A stretch of 45,972 bases of DNA from Spirochaetota bacterium (lineage in GTDB: Bacteria > Spirochaetota > UBA4802 > UB4802), in contig JBFLZD010000029.1 in the NCBI GenBank assembly GCA_040756435.1, positions 1-45,972 on the forward strand, written 5' to 3'. The translations under genes were made by a program, and so were the position numbers. Positions 43,824 to 45,972 of this stretch are shown here, piece after piece (the stretch's first letter is position 1; each line of letters begins with the position of its first letter). The notes under the pieces were generated by a model. That model was not told the DNA's origin. It ran no database searches and worked only from the letters and a program-made list of their open reading frames with translations.

Positions 43824-45635
43824 TCATTCTTTAACAAGCTGAATTGTCATAACCACATCCTTCTTTTGTGCAAACTTTATGACGGTGTCTATTGCTGATT
43901 CATTGATTAGTAGATGATTATCGCTTATCCTCTCAACTATCGCTCCTTTAGGAAGACTGTGCGATAGCTCATCAATAAATTCCCTTTTATCTGAATGAAG
44001 AATTACCCCTTGTTTGATCGTTACTGATGGAGTACGCTCTATCCACTCATTAAGCTGAAATCGTATATTTTGTGGGAGTTGATTTTTTGCATATTCTTTT
44101 AATACTGAAATAAAAGTTTCAGGATTCATCCCTCGCTTGATAGCATTGAGTATAGCTATTTTAGAAATTTTTGCATGAATTGTAACATCGGTTGATGTGA
44201 TTTCGGTAAACGCCAGAAGAATGTATGAAATATCAGAAGGTATTTCGTGAAATGGTATAACAATGGAAAAGTCGGGGTTAATATAAATGGTCCTTACTGG
44301 TATCTGGGTTGCTTTTTTATCCTGCTGGGAAATAATTTTGCCAATATCACTTAAGCGGATAGTATTATTGATGATTTCTATTACACCTATGATACAAAGG
44401 AAATTAATAGCAGCCAGTACATTAATTCGGACATTATCATAATAATCATCAATTTGTTGCAGCAAATCAGAGAATATTTCAGGAAGTGATTCTAAAAAAT
44501 ATATAAGTATATAGGTATCTGGTGTCTTGTTAGTAAACTTCTTAATAATGCGTAAAACATTTTTTATGAAATCATTATTCACAGGGAAGGGATTGGGAAA
44601 TAAAGGGTTATTTTCTTTTCCTGCTGCATGTACAATCATCTGAGTTATCTGATGAGGGTGTAATAACATTTTGTGTAAGTGCTTCAGTGTACTGTTAACA
44701 TTGTTTGTTGTTACAGATAGTGAGTTTGTGATAAACAATAAGTATAATGCCAATTGTGTCATTTGAGTCACAGTCAATGGCTTTCCTGATGTTTGGATTG
44801 ATAAGGTATGCAATGATTTTGTGATTTTATCAACATCTGATTTGCGTAAATTTCCCTCCTGAGTTAAAAACAATCCCTTTGATGATATACAGTCATACGC
44901 CTTTAACATAGCAATAAGTGCCATGAAATGATTGTGAATATGTATATTTTTGCTCTCATTTTTAATGTGTATATAATCGGGGTTAACCATGATAATGCCT
45001 GAAAAATGTGAAGAAATACTATGAAAAATTTTGATGCAGTTATTAATAATTAATTCATTCAGTACGCTATTAGCTTTTATAATCCCAAGAGTGGTTATTG
45101 CATAGTTTACTGAAACAACACACCCTCGTTGAAGGCAAAGTTTTAAAAAACTTGATGCATTTTCACTCAGGTGGGGCTTTTTAGCAGTATATGATTTATT
45201 TGATGTGATGTGTTTGATTATTTCATTGAAATATTCATATAATGTATGGGTATTAATAAGGTTCAGCGTTTGTCGCAGTTCATTGTATAAACATATTTTA
45301 TCTAATTTGTTAGATAGTAACTGTCGATTTTTCAGGATGTAGACAATGGATTTACTGGCCAATAACTGGGCACTTTTTTCAATCTGATGGATGGGAATAT
45401 GCAGGTTGTGTTCAATATCCCTGAAATGCACATCATTTTTAACTAAAAGCTTGAGTATTGAGATTTCATCAGGATTGCATTGTGAAAGAATCAGTTCAAT
45501 ACCTACATGGCTTGACATGAGGGAAGCTATATCTTTAGATGTTGTTTTTTTAGGATCCTGGAAGCCAAGCATTTTAGCAAGAGTATAGCGCTCTTTTTTT
45601 TCTAATGAATCGATATGTTGTAATAATGTTCTCAT
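43824..45635 (-). CDS. Protein like the N-terminal helicase-associated (XPB/Helicase_C_3) domain
   Basis: The 603-residue protein has several winged-helix-like segments. Its C-terminal third resembles the helicase-associated domain found N-terminal in bacterial XPB-type helicases: IYINPDFSIVIPFHE, SKIAILNAIKRGMNPETFISVLKEYAKNQLPQNI, and VERISDNHLLINESA, seen as separate blocks. No Walker A or DEAD box is present, so it is not a helicase itself. In other bacteria such proteins sit beside an XPB helicase; none is within the window, but the left end of its operon lies inside it and the upstream side is short. Family call is moderate. Confidence 0.65.
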   Translation of the reverse strand: MRTLLQHIDSLEKKERYTLAKMLGFQDPKKTTSKDIASLMSSHVGIELILSQCNPDEISILKLLVKNDVHFRDIEHNLHIPIHQIEKSAQLLASKSIVYILKNRQLLSNKLDKICLYNELRQTLNLINTHTLYEYFNEIIKHITSNKSYTAKKPHLSENASSFLKLCLQRGCVVSVNYAITTLGIIKANSVLNELIINNCIKIFHSISSHFSGIIMVNPDYIHIKNESKNIHIHNHFMALIAMLKAYDCISSKGLFLTQEGNLRKSDVDKITKSLHTLSIQTSGKPLTVTQMTQLALYLLFITNSLSVTTNNVNSTLKHLHKMLLHPHQITQMIVHAAGKENNPLFPNPFPVNNDFIKNVLRIIKKFTNKTPDTYILIYFLESLPEIFSDLLQQIDDYYDNVRINVLAAINFLCIIGVIEIINNTIRLSDIGKIISQQDKKATQIPVRTIYINPDFSIVIPFHEIPSDISYILLAFTEITSTDVTIHAKISKIAILNAIKRGMNPETFISVLKEYAKNQLPQNIRFQLNEWIERTPSVTIKQGVILHSDKREFIDELSHSLPKGAIVERISDNHLLINESAIDTVIKFAQKKDVVMTIQLVKE

Positions 45636-45689
45636 TATTTAAAAAATAGTAGACACATTAATCATGATAATATACATGATATCTTCAAT

Positions 45690-45780
45690 AATTATTCCTT
45701 GCAATAACTTTATGATAGATGAAATGTGCATCACTGCCGCCTCAAGTGGCATGGATGTACAGTCTTTCATAATTTATTCG
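45690..45780. repeat. Diverged copy C of the palindromic element
   Basis: AATTATTCCT (45690-45699) is followed by TGTGCATC (45725-45732) and GATGTACA (45754-45761), which pair with one G-U, around ACTGCCGCCT...GGCA. The loop ACTGCCGCCT also occurs in copy B read on its minus strand. The arms are weaker than in A and B. Confidence 0.45.
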
Positions 45781-45859
45781 TAATATTTCAATAAAAATGT
45801 AACTTTTATAAAACAATTGCATATACAACATATAACCTTATAAAAGCCGAGGTACATAG

Positions 45860-45972
45860 ATGTTACAGTTTTTAGCTCTTAACAAACAAAATACTGATAC
45901 CATTCAAATACAGGTTCTTAGCAACGCTATGATTGCCAAGCTCATGTTGAAGCGAATAGGATATCTAATACT
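45860..45972 (+). CDS. Start of a gene cut by the right window edge
   Basis: An ATG at 45860 follows GAGGT by 7 bases and opens a frame of 37 codons without a stop to the window end (MLQFLALNKQNTDTIQIQV at the start). It runs divergently from the XPB-like gene. Too little is visible to name it. Confidence 0.55.
   Translation, partial: MLQFLALNKQNTDTIQIQVLSNAMIAKLMLKRIGYLI

Overview
The window is an AT-rich (roughly one-third G+C by eye) bacterial chromosome segment with dense coding on both strands. Gene content points to an anaerobic, flagellated, didermic bacterium, most likely a member of the Spirochaetota. The reasons are a treponeme-like flagellar rod protein start, many lipoproteins with loose lipoboxes, a class IB dihydroorotate dehydrogenase, NIF-type Fe-S assembly, and signalling proteins of the GAF-PP2C and HD-GYP kinds. 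This assignment is an inference from protein resemblance. No rRNA or tRNA was recognised.

Layout. 0-6 kb: a large unrecognised protein cut by the left edge, an ATPase-domain protein, a lipoprotein, then hisC and pyrD on the minus strand, and a HAD phosphatase. 6.1-8.7 kb: a membrane-GAF-PP2C phosphatase-TPR signalling protein that ends at a strong bidirectional terminator. 8.65-17.64 kb: a divergent sulfur-metabolism island. Leftward it runs dsrE2-like, tusA, a DsrM/NarI-like cytochrome b and a DsrK/HdrD-like Fe-S protein whose frame is broken at an A AAA AAG site. Rightward it runs psrA-psrB-psrC-like, two half-size YeeE/YedE transporters and a rhodanese-fold protein. 17.7-25.4 kb: a small ORF, a pectinacetylesterase-family lipoprotein, a DUF2892 protein, a metallophosphoesterase, HD-GYP plus receiver proteins, a GH18 lipoprotein and two RNA methyltransferases. 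25.4-31.7 kb: nifUS behind a near-consensus promoter, flgF and murA (minus), ald behind a TetR-type dyad, and a methylmalonyl-CoA epimerase-like protein. 31.7-40.1 kb: palindromic MITE-like repeats, a possible double ribbon-helix-helix protein, an APH-kinase fusion, a TPR protein, an MltD-like lytic transglycosylase, an XRE-cupin regulator, an M48 protease and purM. 40.1-45.97 kb: an acyl-CoA ligase-like enzyme, coiled-coil and secreted unknowns, an XPB N-terminal-like protein, and a gene cut by the right edge.

How it works together. The island between the terminators at 8.66 and 17.63 kb combines sulfur import (YedE), sulfane-sulfur carriers (TusA, DsrE2, rhodanese fold), a periplasmic Psr/Phs-type molybdoenzyme with quinol coupling, and a DsrMK-like membrane thiol/disulfide module. 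This matches the yedE-tusA-dsrE ('YTD') gene association that has been linked to sulfur disproportionation or reduction. It is the most interesting system here. Other notable signals are a statistically striking undecamer (GGAACTATCGC) found on both strands, in several frames and between genes, and a three-copy palindromic element.
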